Below, in pieces: positions 8,593 to 16,969 of a stretch of 64,000 nucleotides of DNA. Below the pieces are notes generated by a model. The model had not been told where the DNA came from. It saw only the letters and a program-made list of their open reading frames with translations, and did no database searches. Made by a program: the position numbers and the translations under genes. Origin of the DNA: Algiphilus sp965216485 (GTDB lineage: Bacteria; Pseudomonadota; Gammaproteobacteria; Nevskiales; Nevskiaceae); assembly GCF_965216485.1 (NCBI RefSeq), contig NZ_OZ244162.1:372001-436000 (forward strand), given 5' to 3'. The stretch's first letter is position 1. Each line of letters opens with the position of its first letter.

Positions 8593-8670
8593 GCGCGATC
8601 GCGCCCGCTGTCGCACTTTCGCAGTGCAAATCGTGCAGGATGGGCACAACCACAACTTAGGGAGCGCAGC

Positions 8671-9201
8671 ATGGATCAATTCGTACAGCGCATGATCGGC
8701 GCCGCCAAGCTGGATGTCGCCACCTTCGAGGCCGTCGAGCACGACCAGAACGCCACAATGCACGCCCTTGCCGTGGTCGTGCTGGTAGCCATTGCGACCG
8801 GACTCGGCAGCATGGCAGCAGCCGGCTTCACCGGGCTGATCGTGGGCGTCATCGCCGCGGTCGTCGGCTGGGCCATCTGGGCAGGCCTGATCTGGCTGAT
8901 CGGCACCAAGCTGTTGCCAGAGAAAAGCACCGAAGCCGATTGGGGGCAGGTGGCACGTACCACGGGTTTCGCGCAGAGCCCGGGCCTGCTGCGCCTGTTC
9001 GGATTCATTCCCGCTGTTGGCCCGTTGATCGTCCTTGTGGCGAGCATCTGGCAGCTGGTTGCGGTGGTGGTTGCCATCCGTCAGGCGCTCGACTACACCC
9101 AGACCTGGCGGGCCGTGGTGGTCGTGCTCATCGGCTGGCTGATCAACCTTGCCATCTTCATGCTGCTCGGCACGGCCATGGCCCCCGTAGCCAACGGGTA
9201 G
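8671..9201 (+). CDS. Yip1-family membrane protein
   Basis: 176 aa with a soluble N-terminal 25 residues followed by four or five hydrophobic helices separated by short loops; the pattern WGQVARTTGFAQSPGLLRLFGFIP followed by IVLVASIWQLV.VVVAIRQAL is characteristic of bacterial Yip1-domain (PF04893) proteins. A good GGGAG lies upstream of ATG 8671. These proteins are poorly characterised in bacteria and no specific role can be assigned. It is the last gene of the rightward run before a convergent FHA gene. Confidence 0.7.
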   Translation: MDQFVQRMIGAAKLDVATFEAVEHDQNATMHALAVVVLVAIATGLGSMAAAGFTGLIVGVIAAVVGWAIWAGLIWLIGTKLLPEKSTEADWGQVARTTGFAQSPGLLRLFGFIPAVGPLIVLVASIWQLVAVVVAIRQALDYTQTWRAVVVVLIGWLINLAIFMLLGTAMAPVANG

Positions 9202-9244
9202 GAACCAGGGCAGCGCGCAAGGTCGGCCCCGACGTGGCGCTGGC

Positions 9245-9766
9245 TTAAGGCATCAGCCACCAGGCGAGAATGCCGCCCGCCAGCACCAGGACGCTCACCA
9301 GCACACCCCACCTCCAAGCGCCGCTGCGCTTGGCTGGGGGACGCTCGGCCGATTCCGCCGACATTTCAAAGACGAAATCGATGCGTCCGATACGCAGGTG
9401 ATCGCCGGGCTGCAAGGCGGAGCGGCTGACCCGCTTGCCGTTGACGAAGGTGCCGTTGCTGGAGAGCAGATTGGCGACATACCAGGCGCCGTCATCCTCG
9501 CGTGTAAGCCGCGCGTGCTCGCGCGAGACGCTGGGTTCATCCAGGCTCAGGTCGCAATGCGATGCGCGCCCGATCAGCATGCGCGCCTTGTCCAGCCCGA
9601 ACACCCGGCCCGCCACGGTTTCGGAGGCCCCGCGCAGCGCTACGGGCGCAGGCAAGCCCGAGCGGGTGGCCGCTTCGGCAATCATGCGGTCCAGATCGTC
9701 GCGCGAGAAGATCTGCGTGCCCTGCGGCCCGCGACGCGGCTCGGCATCCTGCGGTGTCTGTGCCAT
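9245..9766 (-). CDS. FHA-domain membrane-anchored protein
   Basis: 173 aa. The forkhead-associated phosphothreonine-binding domain spans roughly residues 48-125: LIGRASHCDLSLDEPSVSREHARL contains the GR, S and SxxH core, followed by SSNGTFVNGKRV. A C-terminal hydrophobic helix (GVLVSVLVLAGGILAWWLM) after a basic stretch anchors it in the inner membrane with the FHA domain in the cytoplasm. ATG 9766 is chosen because GGGGA lies about eight bases upstream; an alternative ATG is at 9778. No Ser/Thr kinase gene is in the window, so the phosphorylated partner is unknown. Confidence 0.8.
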   Translation of the reverse strand: MAQTPQDAEPRRGPQGTQIFSRDDLDRMIAEAATRSGLPAPVALRGASETVAGRVFGLDKARMLIGRASHCDLSLDEPSVSREHARLTREDDGAWYVANLLSSNGTFVNGKRVSRSALQPGDHLRIGRIDFVFEMSAESAERPPAKRSGAWRWGVLVSVLVLAGGILAWWLMP

Positions 9767-9960
9767 GTGGTTCCCCATGTCAGCGGGCGCGCATGCGCTG
9801 CGCCGGTCGTCCCATTCCCTCGCATTCCCAGGGGACATCTTCCGGTAGCAATGCGTCATGGGCAAGCCGAAGCATGCTGGCGCACGAGCGTGGCGACCGG
9901 ATGACGGATGGCGCCGTGCGGCGCGCGCCAACCGACCACTGGCACTACGCGCGCAACGCG

Positions 9961-11199
9961 CTACCTGGTGCGCTCCAACAGCGTGGGAACCGCAACAGCA
10001 AAGCTTGACGGGGCGGGCGCGCCCTCCGCCAGCATTGGCCACCACCAGGACAATGCCAGCAAGGCGGCGTGGGCCTGATGCTGGGCCACATCGACGCGCA
10101 GTAGCGCCTCGTTGCGTGCATTCTGCACCCCACCCCGCGCCTGGTGATCGTCGGGCGCCGCACCCCGCACGAAGGCATTGGCCAGTGGATGCCCCACCTG
10201 CCAGCGCAACAACTGGCGCAGCCCGATGCGAACGACATTGCTCAACTTGCGCGCCCGCGGATCATCACGGAAGCGGGCGGTGGCGTAGGCGCAGACAATG
10301 CCTTCGAAGGCGTAGGCGGTATTGCGACGGCGGCGGAGGACGCGATGCGTGTCGATCATCCAGCACGCCAGCTCAATGAGACGTTCTGACCAGAGTTCCG
10401 CGTCACATCGCCCGCTGCCAATCATCTCGAACCAGCTCATCGACGCCCACTGGTAGTAGCCCTTGGTCACCGGCGAGTCGGCATCCTGCTGTCGCGCAAT
10501 GCGCACGTGATCGCGATAGCCTGCTTCGGCCAGTAGTTCGATGGCGGGCCAAAGTTGATGATGGCCGCAGTAACGGGCGCTCTGCGCCATGGCCAGCAAC
10601 ACCTCGCCGTCCGCATAGGGTGAAATCGGGCCGAATCCATCACCGCTGTCCGAATCGATGGCATCAAAGAAGTGGCCTGTTTCGGTCTGCAGATGCAGGC
10701 ACTGCGCCAGGCCCGCGTCCAGCCAACCTTCGAGCGCTTGCCGCTGGTCTGTCGCCACTCCACGCGTGCGCAACTGCGCGATGCAGCTCAACAGCACCAA
10801 GGCCAGCGCCCCGGTCCGCCCTTCGCCAGCACCGGGGTACACAAACCAGCAGCGCCCCCCATCGGCATAGCGCGCCGCATCGGACCAGAAGGCCCGCGCT
10901 GCGTCCAGGGCCGCCGCCGTGGGGGCATCGGGCTGCGCCCGCTGCAGCTGCGCCAATCCCCAGTAGGCGCCGGCCTGGCGGACGGCATTGTCTTCATCGA
11001 TCACGTCCCGGCGCTGCCAGTCGTAGGCATAGACGAAATTGCCGGCGGGCCGTTGATTGGCGAGCAGATGCGCGCGCGCCAGAGCGCAGCACTGCTGCAG
11101 ATGCACGGCGGTCAGCGGGGGGCCCAGCCATTGGCTTTCACCGGTCCACCAATCCTCGGGCCGATCCGCCCCCTGTTCAATGCTGCCTTGCTCGCGCAC
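9961..11199 (-). CDS. Predicted alpha/alpha-toroid protein, function unknown
   Basis: About 412 aa, not assigned to a family. Regularly spaced amphipathic helices with aromatic- and glycine-rich turns (FVYAYDWQRRD, EDNAVRQAGAYWGLA, GHFFDAIDSDSGDG, SPYADGEVLLAMA, NTAYAFEGIVCAYA) are what (alpha/alpha)6 glycosidase, epimerase or lyase folds look like. No signal peptide is evident. Start is uncertain: no ATG is in frame; GTG 11199 follows GGAAGGGAAG, and TTG 11223 is an alternative. It is divergent from the AraC regulator at 11311. A carbohydrate-active role is only a guess from fold-like features. Confidence 0.6.
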   Translation of the reverse strand: MREQGSIEQGADRPEDWWTGESQWLGPPLTAVHLQQCCALARAHLLANQRPAGNFVYAYDWQRRDVIDEDNAVRQAGAYWGLAQLQRAQPDAPTAAALDAARAFWSDAARYADGGRCWFVYPGAGEGRTGALALVLLSCIAQLRTRGVATDQRQALEGWLDAGLAQCLHLQTETGHFFDAIDSDSGDGFGPISPYADGEVLLAMAQSARYCGHHQLWPAIELLAEAGYRDHVRIARQQDADSPVTKGYYQWASMSWFEMIGSGRCDAELWSERLIELACWMIDTHRVLRRRRNTAYAFEGIVCAYATARFRDDPRARKLSNVVRIGLRQLLRWQVGHPLANAFVRGAAPDDHQARGGVQNARNEALLRVDVAQHQAHAALLALSWWWPMLAEGAPAPSSFAVAVPTLLERTR

Positions 11200-11310
11200 C
11201 TTCCCTTCCGATGAACGCCCCAATGGCCTGCATTGTGCCGCCTGAATGATGTCGGCGGATGACCGGCGCTGCCGTATCGTCGCGGGGGCGGGGTCGGCAT
11301 ACTGCAGATC

Positions 11311-12333
11311 ATGGAACGCGCCGCACCGCTCGACGACGAGCCCATCCCCTTCATCACCCTGCCCAACTGGGTCAAGGCGGCGGCACGCTGCGGTTTCAAT
11401 ATCGAACCGGTGTTCGAAGAACTCGGTATCACGACGGATCTGCTCAATCTGGAAACCGCCACCATCGAACGCCCCAAGCTGGAACGGGCCATGGAACGCT
11501 GCGTGGCCTTGGCCGAGGACGCGCATTTTCCCTTTGTGCTGGGCGATACCTTCGATTTCGATTACCTGCCGGATCTCGAAACCTTTCTTTCCACCAGCCC
11601 GAATCTGCGCGCGGCGTTGCGCGTGTTCGACTGGGTGCGTGAGTTGGTCAATCCGTTCCTGGACCTGCGTCTGCGCGAACACAAGGACGCGGCCAGCATC
11701 GTCTTGCACTTCAGCGTCATGGAGAGTCCGCCCAAGCCCTGGTTCAGCGAGACCGCCTTTGCGACCGTGGTGAAGTTCGGGCGACGTCTGCTGGGTGAAG
11801 AAGCGCCCATGCGGGGGCTGCGATTCCGGCATCCGGCGCCCGAACACGCGGCGGCCTACCCGGATTTCTTTCGCCTGCCGGTGCAGTTTTCCGCCACCGA
11901 GTACGCGCTGGATATTGACCGTGCAGTGCTGGATGCGCCGCTGCCCGGCGCCTACGACGCATTACATGCCCAGGCGCGCGAGCGCATCGAGCGCCGCCTG
12001 CGCGCCCTGCCTCGCCAACAGCGTCTGGTCGCGCTGGTGGAACGCAGCTTCGCACGCCACCCCGCTCTGCTTGGGCTTGGGATACACGCCATGGCGGAAG
12101 AGATCGGGCTGCACCCGCGCACCCTGCAGCGACGGCTGGCCGAGGAGAACACCCACTTCGCGGATTTGCAGACACAGGTTCGCCAGCGCCTGGCACGGCG
12201 CTACCTCGAAGACCCAAATACGCATATCGATCAGGTCAGCGAATGGCTTGGCTTCTCGGACCGGCGCAGTTTCACGCGCGCCTTCTCGCGCTGGACGGGC
12301 ATGACGCCTTCGGCCTACCGCCGGCAGCGATAG
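11311..12333 (+). CDS. AraC-family transcriptional regulator (arabinose-binding-like N-terminus)
   Basis: 340 aa. Residues 10-200 resemble the PF12625 ligand-binding domain common in OruR/ArgR-type regulators (LPNWVKAAARCGFN near the start); residues 235-340 contain two helix-turn-helix motifs, MAEEIGLHPRTLQRRLAEE and ISE-like VSEWLGFSDRRSFTRAFSRW, with the AraC ending GMTPSAYRR. It reads toward the PF10118 diiron protein 96 bases downstream and is its likely activator. In related genera this regulator type sits next to alkane or fatty-acid genes, so a fatty-acid-like inducer is a reasonable but unproved guess. Confidence 0.88.
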   Translation: MERAAPLDDEPIPFITLPNWVKAAARCGFNIEPVFEELGITTDLLNLETATIERPKLERAMERCVALAEDAHFPFVLGDTFDFDYLPDLETFLSTSPNLRAALRVFDWVRELVNPFLDLRLREHKDAASIVLHFSVMESPPKPWFSETAFATVVKFGRRLLGEEAPMRGLRFRHPAPEHAAAYPDFFRLPVQFSATEYALDIDRAVLDAPLPGAYDALHAQARERIERRLRALPRQQRLVALVERSFARHPALLGLGIHAMAEEIGLHPRTLQRRLAEENTHFADLQTQVRQRLARRYLEDPNTHIDQVSEWLGFSDRRSFTRAFSRWTGMTPSAYRRQR

Positions 12334-12429
12334 CGCATCTGTCGCCGATGGTTCCCTGCGGTCGCTGCGCGTCATAGGCAGTGCCAGACGCAAGGCGTAG
12401 CGTGGCATGGCGATCAAAGGAGACGCCCT

Positions 12430-13311
12430 ATGGCAACGCACTCGCACAGGATCGTCCCGCGTCAAGGCCCGGATTTCGGGCTGGACGGCGATATTCCGCG
12501 CCACTGGTTCGATGGTGATCCCTTCAAGAGCCGCTTTTTCGACGCCATGTCGCTGCTGTTCCCGGAGGGTGAGAAGTTCTTCATCGCCTGCGTGCGCGAT
12601 TTCCGCGATGACATCCAGGACCCGCAGTTGCTGGCGCAGGTCAAGGACTTCATCTACCAGGAAGGACAACATGGCGCGGTCCACACCCAGTTCAACAACC
12701 GCCTGAAGGCGCAGGGCATTGCCGTCGATCACGCCCTGCAGCGCCAGCGCGAGATCATGTTCGGCACCTTCCGCACGCGTTTTTCGCGCCGTTTCACGCT
12801 GGCCCAGACGGTGGCTTCCGAGCATCTCACGGCCATGATGGCGCACGGCTTCTTCGGCAGGCACGGCCTGTTCGACAAGGCCGACGCGCGTATCCGCGCG
12901 ATGTACGCCTGGCATGCAGTGGAGGAAATCGAGCACAAGGCGGTGGCCTTCGACGTCTATCGCACGGCGGCCAAGGGCGGCTACTTCACGCGCGTCGGCG
13001 CCATGCTGCTGACCTCCTTCAGCTTTCCGATGCATGTCTTCCTGCTCATGCGCCACATGTTCGAGCAAGACGGGATCGAGCAGCGCGGCCGGCTTTGGCT
13101 GAAGGGGCTGTGGTGGCTGTACGGTCCGGGCGGCCTGTTCCCGCGGCTGCTGCCGCACTATCTGCGCTACTTCAAGCCCGGATTCCACCCCTGGCAGCAT
13201 GGCGACATGCACGTCTATCAGCGCTGGACGGAATGCTTTGAAGAAACCAACGGCGACGCCGTCGCCGCCGCCGAGGCCGTGATGCACGCGTCGCAGTCGC
13301 GCGCTGCCTAA
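12430..13311 (+). CDS. PF10118 metal-dependent hydrolase (paralogue 1)
   Basis: 293 aa ferritin-like helical protein of the predicted metal-dependent hydrolase family. Putative diiron ligands appear as YQEGQH, SEHLTA and WHAVEEIEHKAVAFDVY. A hydrophobic stretch MLLTSFSFPMHVFLLM and a conserved ending YFKPGFHPW suggest peripheral membrane association. ATG 12430 follows AAAGGAGACGCC, an excellent ribosome site. It lies downstream of an AraC regulator. Two paralogues occur at 20224 and 48112. The reaction is not experimentally established for the family; bacteria that use alkanes or sterols often carry many copies. Confidence 0.85.
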   Translation: MATHSHRIVPRQGPDFGLDGDIPRHWFDGDPFKSRFFDAMSLLFPEGEKFFIACVRDFRDDIQDPQLLAQVKDFIYQEGQHGAVHTQFNNRLKAQGIAVDHALQRQREIMFGTFRTRFSRRFTLAQTVASEHLTAMMAHGFFGRHGLFDKADARIRAMYAWHAVEEIEHKAVAFDVYRTAAKGGYFTRVGAMLLTSFSFPMHVFLLMRHMFEQDGIEQRGRLWLKGLWWLYGPGGLFPRLLPHYLRYFKPGFHPWQHGDMHVYQRWTECFEETNGDAVAAAEAVMHASQSRAA

Positions 13312-13320
13312 TTGGGGGGG

Positions 13321-15117
13321 CTACAGCACCCAGCGTCCGGGCATACTCGGCGCCACGGGCGGCTGGCCGGCGCGCGCCGTCGTGGCGCTGTCCACCAATC
13401 GGAGATGGTTGGTGCCGGGCTGGCCAGCCGCACCGTGCCATGCCTCGGCCGCCGCGTCGAAGCGGGCATCGTCGTCAGGGCCGAATCGTTGATTGTTGGG
13501 CCCCGTCTGCCAGAACTCGCCGCGAACCCGCTCGGGAGTGAAATCGATCAGCACGAAGCCATGAATCGCCGCGTTGTGATGCACGACATTGGGATTCAGC
13601 GTCTCCACGACCAGCCGATTGTAGGCTTCGACCACCGAGGCCACGGTGTCGGCGTTATCCGGTGAGAAATCGATGGCGTTACTGGACGTCACGCTCATCG
13701 CGACGAACTCCACAGCGGTGGCGCCAGCGCCAGTGAGTGCGTTGTAGCCCGGGACTCCGGTCAGACCGGAGGTCAGCGGATTGAACGGGGTGTACGGATC
13801 CTCCACCACGTCGGCCGCCCAGGCGGTGTGGATATCGCCGGTGAGCACCACGTTGTTGGTAATTCCTTCATCGCGCCAGAAGGCCATCAACGCGTTGCGC
13901 TCCGCGGCATAAGCAGACCAGTTGTCGGTGCCTTCGCTCCCCCCGCCTTGGCGGATGCCCATCGGGCGCGCGACGTCTTCCGGCAGATAGGGGAAGGGCA
14001 CCTCCCCCTGCGTAAAGCCGCGATGCGGCGCCATCATGGTTTGCTGGCCAAGCACACGCCAGGCGGTCCCGCGGCGCTGCGACGCCTGCATCTGCTGCCG
14101 CACCCACTGCAATTGGTCCGCGCCCAGCATGCTGCGCGTTGGATCATCCGCCGCGGCGTCGTAGATATCGGCGATCTCGGGGGCGTTGCGCTGCAGGCGG
14201 GTATCGAGCATGAACAGATCGACCAAATCGCCGAAGGCAAACTGGCGCCAGATCGTCAATGGATCCTGTGCATCGGGAAGGCGCAGCGGCATCCATTCCG
14301 CGTAGGCGCGGGCTGCGGCGCGCTTGCGCAGCTGCCAGTCGCCTTCCGTTTCGGGATCGTGCGCCTGGGCGCCGCCAATCCAGGCGTTGTTGGCCGACTC
14401 GTGGTCGTCCCACACCGTAATGAAGGGATGCTGGCGCATGGCCTCGGCGAGATCCGGGTCGGTGCGGTACTGGGCATGCCGGCGGCGATAATCGTCCAAT
14501 GTGACAGTTTCACGCGGCGGATCGTGTGGTCTTCCGATGGCACTGCTGCTGCCGGCGCCTTCGTAGAACCAGTCGCCGACATGAAGGACCGCATCCACAT
14601 CGCGCGTGGCCAGTACGCGATAGGCATTGAACCAGCCGACGCTGTAGTTGGAGCAGGCACAAAGCGCGAGGCGGACGCGGTCGACCGCGCCAATGGGCAG
14701 GGTCTTGGTCCGGCCGATGGGCGAGCGGCTGCCGGCCACGGCGAAGTCGTAGTAGTAGGTAGTGCCCGGCTCCAGCCCCGCGACATCGATCTTGAAGCAG
14801 TAGTCAGTCGCGGCCGAAAGGCGACGCGGTCCGCCGAAGTCGAAGCCGTCGCCCGCCGTGCGTACGACCTGTTGCATCTCGGGATCGCGGGCGACGCGCC
14901 AATGCACCAGGGCACCCTCGGCCACGCCCGTGACGCGCGTCCACAGAATGACGCGGTCGCTCAACGGATCACCGCTGGCCACCCCATGACGGAAACGGCT
15001 CGCATCGGGACCCTCTGTCTCGACCCCGTTGTCGCTGCCGCCGCAAGCGGGAAGCAGGACAGCAGTGCCCAGTACAGCGGAGGTTCTCAGAAGCAGCGCT
15101 CTACGGGTCGGAGGCAT
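13321..15117 (-). CDS. phoD: PhoD-family alkaline phosphatase, Tat-exported lipoprotein
   Basis: 598 aa phosphodiesterase/phosphomonoesterase of the calcium/iron-dependent PhoD family. The N-terminus has a twin-arginine motif (TRRALLLRTS) and a lipobox-like LLPACGG, so it is probably folded in the cytoplasm, Tat-exported and lipidated. PhoD motifs follow in order: FRHGVASGDPLSDRVILWTRV, a CACSNYSVGWFNAY strand, DAVLHVGDWFYE, TVWDDHES.NNAW and LTGDIHTAW. ATG 15117 is chosen; GTG 15129 is an alternative four codons earlier. It is convergent with the PF10118 gene, with ten bases between them. Confidence 0.92.
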   Translation of the reverse strand: MPPTRRALLLRTSAVLGTAVLLPACGGSDNGVETEGPDASRFRHGVASGDPLSDRVILWTRVTGVAEGALVHWRVARDPEMQQVVRTAGDGFDFGGPRRLSAATDYCFKIDVAGLEPGTTYYYDFAVAGSRSPIGRTKTLPIGAVDRVRLALCACSNYSVGWFNAYRVLATRDVDAVLHVGDWFYEGAGSSSAIGRPHDPPRETVTLDDYRRRHAQYRTDPDLAEAMRQHPFITVWDDHESANNAWIGGAQAHDPETEGDWQLRKRAAARAYAEWMPLRLPDAQDPLTIWRQFAFGDLVDLFMLDTRLQRNAPEIADIYDAAADDPTRSMLGADQLQWVRQQMQASQRRGTAWRVLGQQTMMAPHRGFTQGEVPFPYLPEDVARPMGIRQGGGSEGTDNWSAYAAERNALMAFWRDEGITNNVVLTGDIHTAWAADVVEDPYTPFNPLTSGLTGVPGYNALTGAGATAVEFVAMSVTSSNAIDFSPDNADTVASVVEAYNRLVVETLNPNVVHHNAAIHGFVLIDFTPERVRGEFWQTGPNNQRFGPDDDARFDAAAEAWHGAAGQPGTNHLRLVDSATTARAGQPPVAPSMPGRWVL

Positions 15118-15280
15118 GGCCACATCCACGGAAAGCCGGCAATCCTAGGGCTGCTCGATGACGCCGGAGTGACAGCACGCGGGTGCTTGCCTCTGCCAGG
15201 GCCCCGCCTTGCGTACGGCCGCTTCGACACGTACAAAGGAGGGGCAGCCGCGCACGGCGGTCAACCTTGGGGGAGTGGAC

Positions 15281-15538
15281 ATGGGCATCATTTCGTGGAT
15301 CGTGCTCGGCCTGATCGCCGGCGCACTGGCCAAATGGATCATGCCGGGCAAGGATCCGGGCGGTTTCATCGTGACCATTCTGATCGGCATTGCCGGCGCC
15401 TTCGTCGGCGGTTTCGTCGGCTCGTTGGTCGGCCTGGGCACGGTGGGCGGGCTCAGCCTGGGCAGCATCGTGACGGCCATCGTCGGCGCCCTGATCCTGC
15501 TCTTTGCCTATCGCTTGATCGCGAATCGGGGCGGCTGA
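15281..15538 (+). CDS. GlsB/YeaQ/YmgE-family membrane protein
   Basis: 85 aa, three predicted membrane helices and the family pattern IISWIVLGLIAGALAKWIMPG near the N-terminus, followed by two glycine-rich helices. Members of this transglycosylase-associated family (PF04226) are stress-induced small inner-membrane proteins of unclear function. ATG 15281 has GGGGGAG upstream. A GC hairpin (15529-15546) has the stop codon in its loop and may act as a weak terminator. Confidence 0.88.
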   Translation: MGIISWIVLGLIAGALAKWIMPGKDPGGFIVTILIGIAGAFVGGFVGSLVGLGTVGGLSLGSIVTAIVGALILLFAYRLIANRGG

Positions 15539-15648
15539 GGCCGCCCTACAGGGGCCGAAGCCAGGCAGTAGAAGGCTCGGAGGCGCTGGCCCTCCAACCG
15601 TCGGGCTCGGGTTAGGCTAGCGGCTGGTCCATTCCATGCCGCTATGCC

Positions 15649-16923
15649 ATGCGCCCCTTTGCCGTTCTCCTGTGTAGCGCCGCCATCAGCGGCTGTCTGG
15701 CCCACCAGCCCGCATCCATCGCCGCCGAAGCGCCTGCGACGGCCACTCCGATGGGCGCCTCTTCTGCGGAGGCGCCGTCATCGACGCGCGGTGACACGGA
15801 TTTCCGCAACTGGCTGCAGCAGATGCGGGAGCAGGCGCGCGCCGAGGGCGTCGGCGCGGACACCTTGTCGAAGGCGCTTGATCCGGCGGAATATCTGCCC
15901 GAAGTCATCGAGCGCGACCGCTCTCAGCCCGAGTTCACCCGCCAGATCTGGGAATACCTCGATACCGCGGTCTCCGACGCACGCATTCGCAACGGGCGCA
16001 GCCAGCTCGCCGAGCACCGAGAAGCCGCCGCTTCGGCCGGCGCGCGCTACGGCGTTGCTCCCGAAATTCTTGTGGCGATTTGGGGCATGGAAAGCAACTA
16101 CGGCAGCCACTTCGGCAGTTTCCGCACCATCGACGCCCTGGCCACGCTGGGATACGAGGGCCGGCGAACGGCATTCGCGCGTCGGGAACTGCTGGCGGCG
16201 TTGAAGATCATCGACAGCGGCGACATCGACCGGGAGCGCATGCGCGGCTCATGGGCAGGCGCGATGGGCCACACCCAGTTCCTCCCCAGCAGTTTCCGCG
16301 CCTATGCGGTGGATGCCGATGGCGATGGCCGGCGCGATATCTGGGGCAGCATTCCGGACGTAATGGCCTCGACGGCGCATTATCTTGAGCGCGCGGGCTG
16401 GATCGAAGGCGAGCCCTGGGGCGTGGAGGTGCACTTGCCTGAGGGGTTTGACTACACACTGAGTGGCCGTGACCAACGCCGCCCGGTGGCGGCATGGGTG
16501 CGCATGGGGGTACGCCCCGTGCAAGGTGACGCGCTGCCGGAGCTCAGCCGCGCGGCGATTCTGCTACCCGCCGGTGCGGAAGGGCCGGCCTTCCTCATCG
16601 GGCGCAATTTCGACGCCATCCTGCGCTACAACAACGCCACCAGCTATGCGTTGGGGGTCGGCCTGCTCGCCGACCGCATCGCGGGCCGGCCGGGCCTGCA
16701 GGCTTCGTGGCCGCGCAGCCTGTCGGCCTTGTCGCGCCAGCAGGTCAAGGAAATGCAGACCCTGCTCAACCGGCTCGGCTTCGAGGTGGGCACGCCCGAC
16801 GGCATCGTCGGCCCCAATACGCGCAGCGGGCTGCGCGCCTTCCAACGCCAGATTGGTGAGACGCCCGACGCCTTCCCGACCTATGCGTTGCTCGAAGCCT
16901 TGCGGGCGCGCGTCAACCGCTAG
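15649..16923 (+). CDS. Lytic murein transglycosylase, MltB family lipoprotein
   Basis: 424 aa. It cleaves the MurNAc-GlcNAc bond of peptidoglycan to form 1,6-anhydroMurNAc. The lipobox AAISGC gives lipidated Cys16 after a short signal peptide. The SLT_2 domain (about 50-340) has AIWGMESNYGSHFG with the catalytic Glu, GSWAGAMGHTQFLPSSF and GRRDIWGSIPDVMAST. A C-terminal peptidoglycan-binding domain (about 360-420) has LLNRLGFEVGTPDGIVGPNT. The combination is that of the MltB family with an added PG_binding_1 module. It converges on the beta-helix gene with a strong hairpin between. Confidence 0.94.
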   Translation: MRPFAVLLCSAAISGCLAHQPASIAAEAPATATPMGASSAEAPSSTRGDTDFRNWLQQMREQARAEGVGADTLSKALDPAEYLPEVIERDRSQPEFTRQIWEYLDTAVSDARIRNGRSQLAEHREAAASAGARYGVAPEILVAIWGMESNYGSHFGSFRTIDALATLGYEGRRTAFARRELLAALKIIDSGDIDRERMRGSWAGAMGHTQFLPSSFRAYAVDADGDGRRDIWGSIPDVMASTAHYLERAGWIEGEPWGVEVHLPEGFDYTLSGRDQRRPVAAWVRMGVRPVQGDALPELSRAAILLPAGAEGPAFLIGRNFDAILRYNNATSYALGVGLLADRIAGRPGLQASWPRSLSALSRQQVKEMQTLLNRLGFEVGTPDGIVGPNTRSGLRAFQRQIGETPDAFPTYALLEALRARVNR

Positions 16924-16927
16924 GCCA

Positions 16928-16964
16928 GCCCCCACGGCGACGGCATGACCGTCGCCGCGGGGGC
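16928..16964. terminator. Convergent intergenic hairpin
   Basis: GCCCCC-A-CGGCGACGG, loop CATGA, then CCGTCGCCG-C-GGGGGC: a 15-bp stem with one mismatch in the 46-base gap between two convergent genes. No clear T tract on either side, so it may stop transcription weakly in both directions or protect 3' ends. Confidence 0.55.
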
Positions 16965-16969
16965 CTGCC

